From contig CM121342.1 in the NCBI GenBank assembly GCA_051530055.1, positions 12,524,001-12,588,000 on the forward strand: a stretch of 64,000 bases of DNA. Direction: 5' to 3'. A model generated the notes under the pieces. The model was not told the origin of the DNA and did no database searches. It worked only from the letters and a program-made list of their open reading frames with translations. The stretch comes from Neoechinorhynchus agilis (taxonomy: Eukaryota > Acanthocephala). The position numbers and the translations under genes are program-made. Positions 11,180 through 22,429 of the stretch are shown here, in pieces (position 1 is the stretch's first letter; every line of letters begins with the position of its first letter).

Positions 11180-12430
11180 CATCTAGAATATTCGGAGATG
11201 ATCCCCTCGTGCACCTCGTCAGAATTTTCGGTTGATGTTGTTAAGACTGCCGTTTCTTCGTTCGCAAAAGGATCAGCACATGGGCTTCGGCCTCAGCACC
11301 TAAAGGACATGATGTCCTTCTCCGTAGGTGATTCATCTCGTGTTCTCCTTAACGCATTGACTGGGTTAGTCGTCGTTTTCTCTGGAGACAACTTGTCTTC
11401 CAAAGCGATAGAATTGTTTTTTGGCGCTTTCTGCGCTTTAGAAAAGAGGGACGATGGGATTCGTCCCATCGCGATTGGCTCTACATTGAGACGACTAACA
11501 GGGAAAGTGATTTTTAGGCGAGTCTCAGAAGGTGTTGCTGAAATTCTTTGTCCAGTTCGACTAGGTTGCTGCACACCTTGCGGGCCGGAAGCCATGGTCG
11601 ACGCACTCCGTACATTTGTTATTGAGAACGTCAAACCGTGTGTGATCCTAAAATTAGGTTTCTCGGAACGCCTTCAATTCCGTTAATCGCGACTCTCTCT
11701 TAAAAGCTGTCAGAGATCACGCACCGGAGGCTTAAGGTTATTTTAGAAATTCGTACGGAGCTGCGACCCCTCTTGTATTCAACGATCACATCATTCCTTC
11801 CGAAAGAGGCGTTCAACCGGGAGATCCGTTAGGTCCCATTGGTTTCGCGCTCACCGTGAACAAATTAGCACATTCTTTTGATGCGGAATTCAATGCCTAG
11901 CACTTGGACGAAGCTACGCTGGGAGGCGATCCCCAGGTAGTTCTTGGTGACCTGGAGAAAATCAAGATGGGGGCAAGTAAGCTAGGCATTGAATTGAGCA
12001 CAGAAAAGTGCGAAATTCTATTCTGTAACATAGATAGGGGCCCTGCAAAAGACGTAATAAAGCGCGACTTTGAAAATGTTGCACCCGGGATAGAAACGAT
12101 CGACCTAGACCGGCTTAAGCTTTTAGGCAGTTGCGTCTTTGATGGGAAGCGAAATTATCGGTGCTTTGAGATAGGGTCTGTGAGCTTGGATCACGCGAGG
12201 CTCTGTTCTTGATAAAGAACACCCTCCTCATCCATAAGTTCCTTTATGCTCTACGCACTGCGTCGTACAGCTTGGCAAGCTAGATAACAGATTGAAGGAC
12301 TGTCGTGAGCAAGTTTTAAATGTCCAGCTGTCAGAAGAGACGTAGCTACGCAAAGTTAATTCGTCACTTAAAGAAAAATTGTTGGACCCGGCTACTATGT
12401 TCGGGATTGACTACTCATTCGACAATAAAG
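11180..12430 (+). mobile_element. LINE with restriction-like endonuclease, degraded copy 1
   Basis: Plus-strand copy of the LINE seen complete in its 3' half at 12.5-15.0 kb. Recognisable parts are the region before the RT palm (FSVDVVKTAVSSFAKGSAHGLRPQHLKDM), RT motif 1-2 text (GIRPIAIGSTLRRLTGKV, LGCCTPCGPEAMVDA), the GLQQGDPLGPIGF-equivalent (RGVQPGDPLGPIGFALT, about 11805-11865) and thumb text (LGGDPQVVLGDLEKIK). Several frame changes and a loss of most of the YLDD-equivalent and all of the endonuclease domain show it is dead. It lies head-on to copy 2. Confidence 0.85.
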
Positions 12431-15030
12431 AATTTTTAAGACTTCGCGTTTTTTTTAATAAATAATCTTTTTATTGTTTCTTTTTAAAGGACAATTTTAG
12501 GATTAAATCGTCCCCCGGACGCTGACCGCATTTTCTCGTTGGATTGCGAGGCTTATTCTTTGGATCAGGAAAATCCTCTCGCGTCGCTCCCCTGTTTGTG
12601 CTGCAAGTCGTCTTCCGAGTTCGGCACAAAAGCTTCGTGCCGAAGATCCCAGCGCCCCTTGTGTTTCCACGCCGAAAGGAAGAAAAATGTAATTTTGTTT
12701 GAGCTCATTGTATTTCTCCGCTTTCCTCCTTTCGGCGGCACTCGCTGCTCCTCCCGTCTCCGCTAAAGCATCTTGCCGGTTGGACAGGGCGAGTGAGTCC
12801 ACGCATGTTGCGTCCCAAATTAGACTCTTCCCTTCTTTCCAAGGGAAAACGGTTATACCGTCGGGACGCTTACCATCCGAGCGACAGAGGTGATTGGGCT
12901 CCAGGATGGTTGGAACGTGGATCGAGTTCAGAGCTCTGCTAATGATCGCATTGAGCTCTGCGTGCCTTGGGAAACGACCGCTCGATCTCTTGCAGTAGAG
13001 TCCATGTCTCCCGAGCACGTCAACTTTTATTCCACATCGGCACTGGTGTCGGGCACAGGTTGGAAGTCCTAAACGTAGAGCGACGGCTATTCGAACTGTC
13101 TCGTCGTCCAGCAAAGTTCCCAAAGTACCAATTGGCAAAACGTTCAACCATGCGCCTGACTCCTTCGAGGAACTGGCCACAAGTCTAGCTAAGCCTAAAC
13201 CTCCGTATTTGATCGGAAGGGCAGCTTGTTGCCAAGCTTCATCAGTGATGGCGCAGTTCGTTACCTTCTCAAGATGCTTTTTCATCAAACCATCTAAGTC
13301 AAGGAGACGTTTAATGTGTCGGAAGTACGGGGCTGCTCTCATCTTGAACATAAGCTTCGGTATGTATAGGCAGTTTCTCACCAAGAAGAAAGCTTTGTGT
13401 GCATTCAATTCTTGAACCCGGGAGCACAAAAGATCCAGTTTAGGAAGCTCTTTTTCTATCTCGCGATCTATGTTCGCCTCCAGGACGCAACTGCCGAGAA
13501 GAGTGAAGCTTTGCCGGTTGATTAATCTTATTCCTGGGGCAACGGATTCGAAGGACTGCATTATATCCGCCATGCGAGAATGTGAAATATTTAGTGGCAA
13601 TAGTTCACACTTCGCGGGATTGACACGTAAGCCCAATTCCGCAGCAGAAACAAGCAGGGATTGCAGGTCTTCTAGAACCGTCTTTGGGTCACCGCCCAAT
13701 GTCGCGTCATCCAAGTACCAGACGTTCAAACTTGCCTTGAGCTTACGAGATATTCCATTGGTTGTTAAGGAAAATCCTATGGGGCCGAGAGGATCGCCTT
13801 GTTGCAGGCCTGTTTCGGACCAAATGGTGTGCTCGTTGAAATGTAGAGGTGTCTTAGAAGCATACGCCTTCACAAAGTATTCATAGGCTTCAGGTAATTC
13901 TCGAGCAATGGTACTTAGCAAGGCTGTTCGATCGACTGTATCAAAGGCGTTCGAAAAATCGACTTTTAGGACAACCGTTGGGGTGGCAGAGGCGTCGATA
14001 TAGGTACGTGTGGAGTGCACTATCGTTTCTGCTCCACATGGAGTACAGCAGCCAAACTGAAAACGTCTGAGTTGCTCACTTAACCTTTCGCTCAGTCGCT
14101 TACACAAAATCTTCCCTGTCAAACGTCTTAGAGTGCAGCCCACAGCTATCGGACGAATATCTCCGTTTGATTTGGAAAGGGCGCAAAGAGATGCCGAGAA
14201 TAAAAATTCGTTGCTTCAAGTGGGAGAGGTCCATTTATGATTTCATCGACCACATTAACGAGCTCGGTTTCGAGCTTCATTCCCATCACTCCCGTTCCAA
14301 ATCCCAACATATCCTTGATGTGTTGGGGTAGAAGTCCGTCGGATCCATGTCCCGACCCATTGGGGAACGAGGATACAGCACATCTAAGTTCCTCCCGCGT
14401 GCACCTCGTCGATTGACGCGACTTTTCCGGTATCGGGGGCAAAATCGGTGGCAAAGCTGAAGGATGCTTACTTCTCAACGCCTCCAGTGTCGAGCGGTCG
14501 TTGTCCGCAAACGTAGCCGTGGAACTGAGTAACCTGACCGCTCCACGGACATCTGCGTCTGCCAATTTGGCAGAAATCCTATTACTCAAATTATAAGGAC
14601 GGCCGAAGGGTCCTTCTGGACGTTTCTTGGTAAAGTTTGATTATTGTAACTTTTCGTCACAGCCTCCTCAAAAAGTCGATCAAAATTGGTTATCCGCTGC
14701 TTGATGGTGGTTGTGAGGTTGGACTCGGGGTCACGGCTAGTACTCAGAACCAATTTTGGAAAGGCGAATAAACGTGAATAGTTTGTATTCGTCGGTTCAG
14801 ATAGGCAGTTTGCCAGCAGCTTCGAGAACATTTCACAGCAGCTATTCCTGGCTCCTTTTGGAATCCTCTTCAAGACCGTTTTTGGAAGATATTGTAAGAG
14901 GCGCTTCATCACATTTTGAGTTTCGAGACTGTCGATGATAAAAGGTTTGTCCAACACTGGTGGAAGGGAAGATCCAGGGCATCGAGATCGTACCGGGCCA
15001 TGTTTTCGAATGAGTCCACTTATCGTCACG
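12430..15030 (-). mobile_element. LINE with restriction-like endonuclease, best copy (2)
   Basis: Minus-strand non-LTR retrotransposon. The main open part (14143-12503) runs from RT motif text (GCTLRRLTGKILCKRL, VVLKVDFSNAFDTVDR) through GLQQGDPLGPIGFSLT and the catalytic YLDDATLGG to a C-terminal zinc-binding CRCGIKVDVLGRHGLYC (C-C-H-C) and a PD-(D/E)XK-like stretch (KRPDGITVFPWKEGKSLIWD, about codons 425-450). RT followed by CCHC and a restriction-like endonuclease is the architecture of early-branching LINEs (R2/NeSL/CRE-like). The N-terminal part continues upstream in two further frames (14589-14146, then 15029-14586), so two frameshifts break the copy, one of them near 14175. An A-rich tail lies at about 12430-12490. 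The clade needs a tree. Confidence 0.9.
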
Positions 15031-16560
15031 CCTATGACGTGATCGCATACAGTACAGCGAGTCGAAATCGAAAGCGAAGTGGGCGGAGGGAAGAGATCTG
15101 CCTCATTACTGAGGAATGAATTTGTTTGTAAGTTTTTAATACGAAGAAAAATCTGTTGTTATCCCACGATCGAAGGTTCTTGGAATATTTAATGAAAAAA
15201 TCCGTACTTTTAAAGATTAGTTCTCAAATCGCGCAGACCATTCTGTATGTTTTGAACTGGATTGATTTGCATCCGTTTAGCCGTATAGCGAAAACGGCTA
15301 GCTGGAAGCTGGCTTTGCCTCGGTAAAGCGCGGAGTTGGGGCATCCTTCTTATGTTCATCAGTTAAATTTAATGGATGTCTATTTTCTAGATAAACAAAC
15401 TGAGATGTTAATTGTCGAGGAATTAAATAATGATGTTGTCTCAAATGTGGATTAAGGGAAAATCTGCTGCAGTGCTCTTTTAAATTCAAAACAGTGCTAG
15501 ACTTGCGATCCCGTGATATTTTCATTCCACTTTTTCAGTTCGTTCATCTTCACTTAAGAAAAAATAGCTTTAAAATTACTGTCTTTGCCATATCGAAACT
15601 CCTATAAGATTGGGCTATATTCCATATTTATTTTCGACGAAATTGTGGTAATATATCGACATGGAACGTCCAGGATCATATCATTGAGCCCATTCTGAAC
15701 ACAATCGTGTCCGTAAACTCCTTCCAAATAAATCTTTTGTTGTTGAAATCTAAAAATAAAATGAGGTGCAGAATATGTGGCATAAATTTTACAATGTGGG
15801 CATGAACTCACCCAGATTGCTAACCTTAAGATATTTTTTCACCTTAATCAAAAACTAGCGATGAACCATGACAGTTGGCGAAAGCACTTAAGGATTCTTA
15901 ACGTAAACTATAAGAAGACGTTATGCTTTGCCCACGATTTTATTCTTCTTATCCACAGCGGGTAAGTTTAAAATCTGATTTACAATAAATCATATGTCGA
16001 TATTAGACGCTAACAAAGAAATTTTGAGAAAACCTTGAGCAGGCTATCTTAAAAGCAATTTAGAATCGTCCCAATTTGAAGCGTGATAAAAAGCTCATGC
16101 TTATAAAGTTATTTATCAGTTTTACAGACAATATATTTGATGCAATTAAAAAACAAGATCTGTTAATCAAAGTTTCGTAAATCTTACATGAAAAATAATA
16201 TTCATGTTAGTCACTGTCAAATTGTTGTTAAGTTTTTTCCAAAAATTGTTGCACACGTTCAATGTACTCTTTTCACTACACTGCCAATTTTAAATTTGAT
16301 ATTTTGTAGTTAATCGTTCGAAGAAAAAGAACTAATAATTGAAGATCCGTAAATCCCGAGCTAACAATTAAATTTGCATCTGATCTTCGCTTTTTTCGTC
16401 TATCTCCTATGATTTAAAACTTGATTTTATAGACCTAATAAATACTAATATTGCGAAATAAAATTTTCTTCCAAATAAAGAAAATATTTAACAAACTGAA
16501 TAAAATCAAGAGAATTATGAGAAAATTTTAATTAACTCCTTCAAAATCTCGTAGCAGAAA
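15031..16560. other. AT-rich region with two possible minus-strand exons
   Basis: No recognised gene. Minus-strand frames at 15811-15602 and 15525-15298 look moderately gene-like. The first contains a good intron acceptor (CCTCATTTTATTTTTAG at about 15750) followed by codons reading FQQQKIYLEGVYGHDC, and the second reads MKISRDRKSSTVLNLKEHCSRF. They may be exons of a small unrecognised gene or chance. The remainder is AT-rich without features. Confidence 0.25.
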
Positions 16561-16659
16561 TCATTCACACCACCGCTCTGGATCACTCAGCTGCCGTCCT
16601 GGTAGAAAAATTAACACAGATTGCAGTTATATAATCCAGGCCAGCTGGTAAATCTTATT

Positions 16660-16830
16660 CTGTGTTTACTTCTGGTCGTTCTTCACGGCTGATAATTTTT
16701 TCTTGCGCACCTTGCACACCAATGTGGGTCAGGGAAGCGCATAAAATCACTTTCCCTGACCCAGATCGGTCGGCTGTGTGCTCAATAAAAAATTATCAGC
16801 AGTGAAAAAAGCCAGACGTAAACAAAAAAC
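16660..16830. repeat. Foldback element, about 160 bp
   Basis: An inverted repeat spans about 16667-16826. The left arm (GTTTACTTCTGG..., then CGGCTGATAATTTTTTCTTG, then GGGTCAGGGAAG) is mirrored by the right arm (CTTTCCCTGACCC, AAAAAATTATCAGC, CCAGACGTAAAC) around a short loop near 16745. Flanking coding sequence is absent. It is a MITE or foldback-type non-autonomous element; a related shorter copy lies at 21.93-22.13 kb. Confidence 0.8.
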
Positions 16831-17007
16831 TAGTTTAATTCATCAGATAAGCAATTGAAGCCGATGACAAATTTAAAGTCACGACTAAGATTTAACTTTA
16901 TGATCTCATAAATCACCTATTAAGTTTAATCCGTTGAAAACCTGTGAAACGACATCGATCGATAGGCAGAAAATAATGATGCCATTTCCTTTTAATATAT
17001 AAAGAAT

Positions 17008-17610
17008 GTGACCTCCTGGTCACGCACGGGTCGTGGATTATGGAATTTAAAAAGTCCATCAAATCAACTGGTGATCAAATCTATTTATGACGCTGCAGAG
17101 CCTGTATGCTTCGAAAGAGTGCACTTCATTGATGACACGAATCAAATGATCTACTCCATTATGAGAAATAAGGTTAGAATTCGTCTATACAATACTAAAG
17201 AAATCGTTCTCAGAAGCACATTAAGGAGGAGGGGTAAACTGAGCCGACTGATGGGATATATAGAATTCATTGTGAACAGTGTGAGAAAGTCTATATCGGA
17301 CAAACGTTGCAAGGCATTGAGAAGAAGGTCGCTCAACATAAGCAAGCCTGCAGTCGATTTGAGCATTCCTCGGCAATCTCCAATCATCAAGAAACCTTTA
17401 AGCATCGCGCGGATTTTGGTGACACTTACTTTCTAGAAAAAGAAAAACTTAAAAAGACGTCTTGTTTTGGAGGCCTTACATATCGCTGTGTCCAACGCAA
17501 TGAAAGGAAATAAAGCTATTTTTAGCTTGAAACTACCGGGGGAAAACGTAACACAGCTAGATGATTGATGAGGCGAGGTTACCTCGCGAAATATTTCCAA
17601 TCAATAAAAT
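17008..17610 (+). mobile_element. Penelope-like element, GIY-YIG endonuclease fragment
   Basis: The plus-strand frame around 17255-17510 reads GIYRIHCEQCEKVYIGQT, the two halves of the GIY-YIG nuclease signature, then LQGIEKKVAQHKQACSRF and HRADFGDTYFLEKEK. GIY-YIG at the C-terminus is diagnostic of Penelope-like retroelements (RT followed by nuclease). RT sequence is missing; weak upstream coding text (17008-17250) does not show RT motifs. The frame shifts at about 17250. The fragment ends with a hammerhead-like motif at 17565-17596. Confidence 0.85.
17563..17602 (+). ncRNA. Hammerhead-ribozyme-like motif at Penelope tail
   Basis: The sequence shows TTGATGA (consensus core CTGATGA with one change), a perfect 6-bp helix (GCGAGG 17573-17578 with CCTCGC 17582-17587, loop TTA), then GAAA at 17588-17591 and TATT. 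Hammerhead motifs are known in Penelope-like element terminal repeats. One base lies unpaired between the core and the helix and the first core base is mutated, so activity is doubtful. Confidence 0.5.
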
Positions 17611-17900
17611 ATGTTATGACCGGTATTATTTTCACCAAAAGTGTATAAAAAATTAAATGTCGACGAAGAGGGTTTATTTTTTCTCTATTCGGCTCATTAA
17701 TTGTCGAAAAGCGTCTTTATTTGCACAGGGCAATAGAAGGATCGAGAAACATTGTTATTTCAGTCAAAAAAAAGTTCGCAGAAACCGTAAGACTGAATTC
17801 TTTGATCTCATAAATCATATATTTATAAAAGAGAAAGTGACCACGCAGAGCAATAGAATTTTATGCGTGAATCGTTCCGTTCTCAAACAGACTTATTGTT

Positions 17901-18070
17901 AAGGTTTACACTCGGTAAATGATTATTTCGATTAAAGACGCTTCGAACCTCGTCGGGTTCACAATCAGTTTGTTTATTAGTAATAGACGCTTACTAACAA
18001 ACAAACTGATGATGAACCAGACGAGGTTCAAAACGTCTTTAATAAATAATCATTTACCGGGTGTAGACCT
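17901..18070. repeat. Long palindrome holding two opposed hammerhead-like motifs
   Basis: An almost perfect inverted repeat runs from the TTTACACTCGGTAAATGATT at 17907 to its mirror image (AATCATTTACCGGGTGTAGA) at about 18046-18065. Each arm contains a hammerhead-like core. The plus arm has CTGATGA at 18006-18012, helix GAACC/GGTTC, AAAAC and GTC at 18035-18037. The minus arm has the same order with CTGATTG and GAAGC. The arms together suggest an ancestral CTGATGA...GAAACGTC. A related palindrome lies at 45.5 kb. Confidence 0.65.
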
Positions 18071-19826
18071 AAACAATAATTCCAATCACCTACCCCGGTA
18101 CCTCACATATCGACATTTTTATAACCATTTTTGATATTAACATTTACTGGAAGATCACTATGCATATTTGCTGAAGAATAATTGTCAGAACCACGGGATA
18201 AATATTAAAAACTCGGCTAATTTTTATCAGCGATCAAAATTTTGTTATTTAAAAAATATGATTCTTTAATGCAATTTTTGTTGCCATTAATGGCATTTAT
18301 AATTTTAACATCCCTGCAGTTTAAAAACCTTAAGACATAGGAAGCAAAGAAATCAGCTTCTAATTAACTAAACGGTCAAAAAATAGAGTAAGAAACCATT
18401 TTTAACAACGGCGCAAGTCTGTCCCGAGATGATGAATTTCACCCAATACCTATAGTACCTCAATGTCTCTTCGTATTGCTGCAAAAAAGAAAACGACAAT
18501 TTAGGAATAAAATAGTGATCAGAAGACGAATATTTTTCATTATCGTATACCTATCGCAAACATTTTAAAACGTTGGCTGTAAAATAAAACTAAGCGTCGA
18601 AGTTCAAAAGTTACGTCGTTTTAATGGGTTGATGTCTTCCATATAAACTCGACAAGGCGCTTAATTTTAAATTCGACCTTTGAACTGAGATCTTTCAATT
18701 GTATGCCAATTTTGCAAGTGATAAATGGATTCGATCCCAAATGCTTGATAATCTTTACGGTAAAGAATTTGGAATCTCGTCATTAGTTGACAAAAGACAG
18801 AATTAAGATTGAGGACCGCTAAATCTCAACATCTACGATCAATTTCATTCTCCAATTTATCCTTCATTGCTCACTGACCACCAAAAGCAGAAATGGCATA
18901 GAGATGAGCCGAAGAAAAACGCCTTTCCTTTGAAGCCAAATCGCACATTTATAAAATATTTTGTTCGCTTATTTTCAAAAAATCGGCACTATTTATCCAA
19001 TTTTTTTCTAAGGACCACAAAACTTCTAATTTAGAGCTGATTTATTGCTTATTCTTAAAAGTAATTGATCGAAACGTTCAAAGCTGACATAGCTAAAGTC
19101 ATTAATTTAATAAATCAGCTGCAGCCTGAGTTAAATTTTAACGTTAGCTTTAGATCTTCATGAATTATTTTTCAATGCGAGCGAGTTCGCAGGTTTAAAA
19201 ATATTTTATTTATTAAACACAGAATACGAAAATCAGTCCGTGATGATTTGTACAATTATTTCGTTCTTGAATAAGAACACTTTTGATGGGATGTGTAAAC
19301 TCAGTCAAGGTGCCAGTAAAGGCCGACTACTCGTACGAAAATAATCTTCCGTTCAAATAATACTTTTAGTTGATCTATTTTAGTAGTGTGCCGATGAAAT
19401 TAAAAACATCTTGTGTGCTACCAAACCCTTGAAGTTTCCGAATCTAAACATTCTCAAGGATTTCCTATTGTATTTCATCTTAGCTCATGTTTACAAGTCT
19501 ATGCACGTTTTTAGATTAACGAACTATGCATTGAAACAAGGTGTGAGCGTTAATCTATCTCAATAGAATTCAATGTGATCACATTTTTGATTATACAACC
19601 CGATTTTCAACGAATACCCTTGATATATTGAGCTCGATGTCCATCTATTCGAACGTTGTGATTTCTGTGAAATTCCCATTCGACGATCTTTAAATTATAC
19701 TGAGTTTATGTACGAAAATTGTTTTGCTGATCAAACGTTTACTACTATGCTGAAAAGCACAAAATAAAAAAATGTCAGGTTGGAACTTGTATTTTCCATT
19801 TGATCAGCACTCGATCTCTTCAATCT
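18071..19826. other. AT-rich intergenic region
   Basis: About 1.75 kb without convincing open frames, repeats or element ends. The final 20 bases form the pyrimidine-rich acceptor (CTCTTCAATCTTCTAG) directly upstream of the egghead-like gene. Confidence 0.5.
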
Positions 19827-19833
19827 TCTAGAT

Positions 19834-21536
19834 ATGAAAAAGGGTAAACTAAATTTGGTGATCTACAAAAACGATCTCTGTTTATATCTCGTACATGTTG
19901 TCGTACTAACTTCGATTTTACTTATTACTTACGTAGTAAACGTCCGAAGCCTCAGACGAATTCCAAACGTTTTGAATGACAATAACAATTCAGCTAAGAA
20001 GTTATTTTGGATGCTTATCGCTTTTGGGCGCTACTCTGCGCTAGTCTCTCTTCCGATTACACTTTCTTTACTCTTGGGATTGTACATACCACCCTATAGG
20101 ACGGCGCAAGGCAAATCGAAGGTGCCGCGAGTAGATCAATCCACGATTTGTTTTAGAGTTGTTACTCGAGGAACTTTTCCAGCACTCGTAAACCGAACGG
20201 TCCGTTACAATCTTATGTTATGCCAGAGAATGAGCCCGGCACTGGGCAGTTTTATGTTTGAAATTGTGACGGATAATGAAATAAAGGACCTCCCTGAAGT
20301 TGTTAGGCAAGTAGTCGTGCCACTTGGATACTCCACGAAAAGACGTACGCTGTTCAAAGCAAGAGCGCTTCACTACGCGTTAGAAGATGGTATAGAATGC
20401 GATTTCCTTTCCGATCGATGATGACCCGGGAGTGTTGACTATATATTGGCTAAGTTAACCTTTTCTGTACCAAATTATGTAGTTTAGAAAAAATGAGTTA
20501 GATGATTTGGCTTGGTAGTGGACGTTGTTATATGGTCAACTGTGCGCTCCACCTAAGAATCCTTCATTTTCCCAGTAGTTGATGATGGATCATCGGCCAT
20601 CGGAAGAGAATTCCCATTGAAAATTTATTAAAACCCGGAGATTGGATTTTTCACTTGGACGAGGAATCAGTTCTGACGGAGTCGCTGATAGGTGGAATCA
20701 TAGCGTTTATCAATGCACAAAAAGTTGCTTCATGCCCAAAATCATTTGGCCAGGGCGCCATAACCTATGGTCGCATTGAGATCATCAATATCTTTACGAC
20801 GGTCGCGGAAAGTTTCCGCGTTGCTGCTGATTATGGTATCTTTCGATTCTGTTTATTGCTACTACAATCACCGGCATTTGGCTTCAAAGGATCGTTTATT
20901 TTAGCGGAATACAGCGCCGAGAAATCACTAGGCTTTGATTACGGACCAAATGGCTCGTTAAGTGAAGATATATTCTTCGCTATCAATGCGAAATCAAAAG
21001 GATATTCGTTCGGATGGATCTGCGGCGAATTAAACGAGAAAGGGACGTTTAGTACTGCTGATTTCTTAAGACAAAGGAAACGCTGGTTTAGTGGAATTAA
21101 AAATACTGTTCTGTGCTCTACTCTTCCATTTTTGAGTAGATTTTCTTTTCTCTTCGCTTTCGTGTCAACCTGCACAATGCCAATAAGTCTACTGGCCAAT
21201 ATTATCTGCATAGTGATGAGAAAAAGACCCGTTATTATAGTACTTGAAGCACTGTTCGCCTTCCTATGTGCAGTAAATTCATATGCGTTCACATAACACT
21301 GCATTTTTCCGCCTCAGGGAGTCATCGGAAAACTGGAGCAATACGGATTCTTGAGATCAATTGACCTTTCCAAACTTACTTGGAAACGTCGCTTCATTGC
21401 GATTGCATTAAACTTCGTGGGTCCAATATATTTATGCGTTCTAGAGTCAGTTTCACTTATTTGGTCTTTGGTACCCACAAAGAACCGACCTACAACATTC
21501 TATATCGTTCAAAAGGAAATCGAGCTCAATGTTTGA
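19834..21536 (+). CDS. egh: Egghead-like beta-1,4-mannosyltransferase (GT2 family)
   Basis: Resembles Drosophila egghead / C. elegans BRE-3, which adds mannose to glucosylceramide in Golgi/ER membranes during arthro-series glycolipid synthesis. N-terminal membrane segments lie at about residues 15-35 and 65-90; the GT2 region follows (FRVVTRGTFPALV, LFKARALHYALEDG, DWIFHLDEESVLTES, FGQGAITYG, FGFKGSFILAEYSAEKSLGFDYG, SEDIFFAINAKSKGYSF, then FLRQRKRWFSGI, the Q/RXXRW motif) and C-terminal membrane segments. Exon 1 is 19834 to about 20390-20400, exon 2 from about 20607-20628, exon 3 from 21318. The first intron has inverted-repeat ends and no simple GT-AG solution in phase. The second can be read as a 45-bp GTAAAT...CTCAG intron that removes an in-frame TAA. 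The ATG sits 2 bases after a CTTCTAG acceptor, as for trans-splicing. Function is from similarity. Confidence 0.85.
20396..20624 (+). other. Inverted-repeat intron 1 of the egghead-like gene
   Basis: Between ...LEDG(IE) and ...(N)LLKPGDWIFHLDEE lies about 230 bp with stops in every frame. Its left end (ATTTCCTTTCCGATCGATGA) matches the reverse complement of its right end (CATCGGCCATCGGAAGAGAA), giving a terminal hairpin. No GT-AG pair joins the two exons in phase by eye. Removal between repeated GAA triplets (20393-20395 and 20619-20621) or repeated TA dinucleotides gives an open, well-aligned product. It resembles the prp8 inserts. Confidence 0.5.
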
Positions 21537-21916
21537 ACCTTAAGACGTATTGTGATCATACGCTTGTTAAATAAGAAAGCACATAATTGCAATATGAGCG
21601 AGTTTGTGCTAAAGTACATAGAAACAAATCGGTAAACCAGAAATAAACTCTAGCTCGATCGCTATGTGACTGTAGGATGATTGGGCGAACTCATGGGTTC
21701 TCAACTAAAATCGAATTTTGCAAACAAAAGATCTATCACTGCCTAGTTCAGTGTTCAAATGTGATCGATATTGACAAAATTTCGCCAAGTTTTAATTTTC
21801 TCTATAATGCTAAATTTATTCCTTTTAAATCCCATTGACGTACAGTCGCTGTACATTTTAATAAAAATATTTTATCTTATGTTTGGCTAGTCGGTTACAT
21901 TTTTTGTCTAAGTGTT

Positions 21917-22150
21917 GTGAACATCCCTTACACGGCTGACAATTTTTCTTGGGCACACAAACCACGAGACGAGATACGGCTGAATGAAGGAAACTCCATA
22001 ATGAGTACCACCTCCTGGAGGTATATAAAGATCCGAAGGGATGTACAAACTCATGACCGTATGGTTCAGGGTTTAAGTGATTTCATATATTTTTCTGGCC
22101 CAGATCGGTGTTCTGTGTACCCAACACAAAACTTAGAGAAAAAAATATTT
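21917..22150. repeat. Decayed foldback related to the 16.7-kb element
   Basis: CGGCTGACAATTTTTCTTGGGCACAC at its left end and CTGGCCCAGATCGG...TCTGTGTACCCAAC at its right end match the two arms of the element at 16.67-16.83 kb, but the centre is different and longer. Probably a sibling or internally replaced copy. Confidence 0.5.
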
Positions 22151-22429
22151 ACTTCAAATAATCCAGGGCGTCACAATGTCATTTGAACAGCTTAGTGAGC
22201 AATAACAATCGAATTGCGCCTAACATTGAATTGATACACCAAAAGAACGGAAATACCTAGATACGATTTATCGAACAAGAACGTCAAAATGGATGACTAC
22301 CGATGGCAAATACAAGGAACGAATCGTCAGTAACACAATAAATATTCTTGATATCCATATCCGGATCAGATGGAGCTGATTAGACATCATCACTTTGCTG
22401 ACCTATGAAAATACAGCGCGTGTCCTTAC

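Noticed and set aside
12539-13886. Plus-strand frames of 60-138 codons opposite the LINE
   Set aside because: Shadows of the minus-strand LINE coding sequence.
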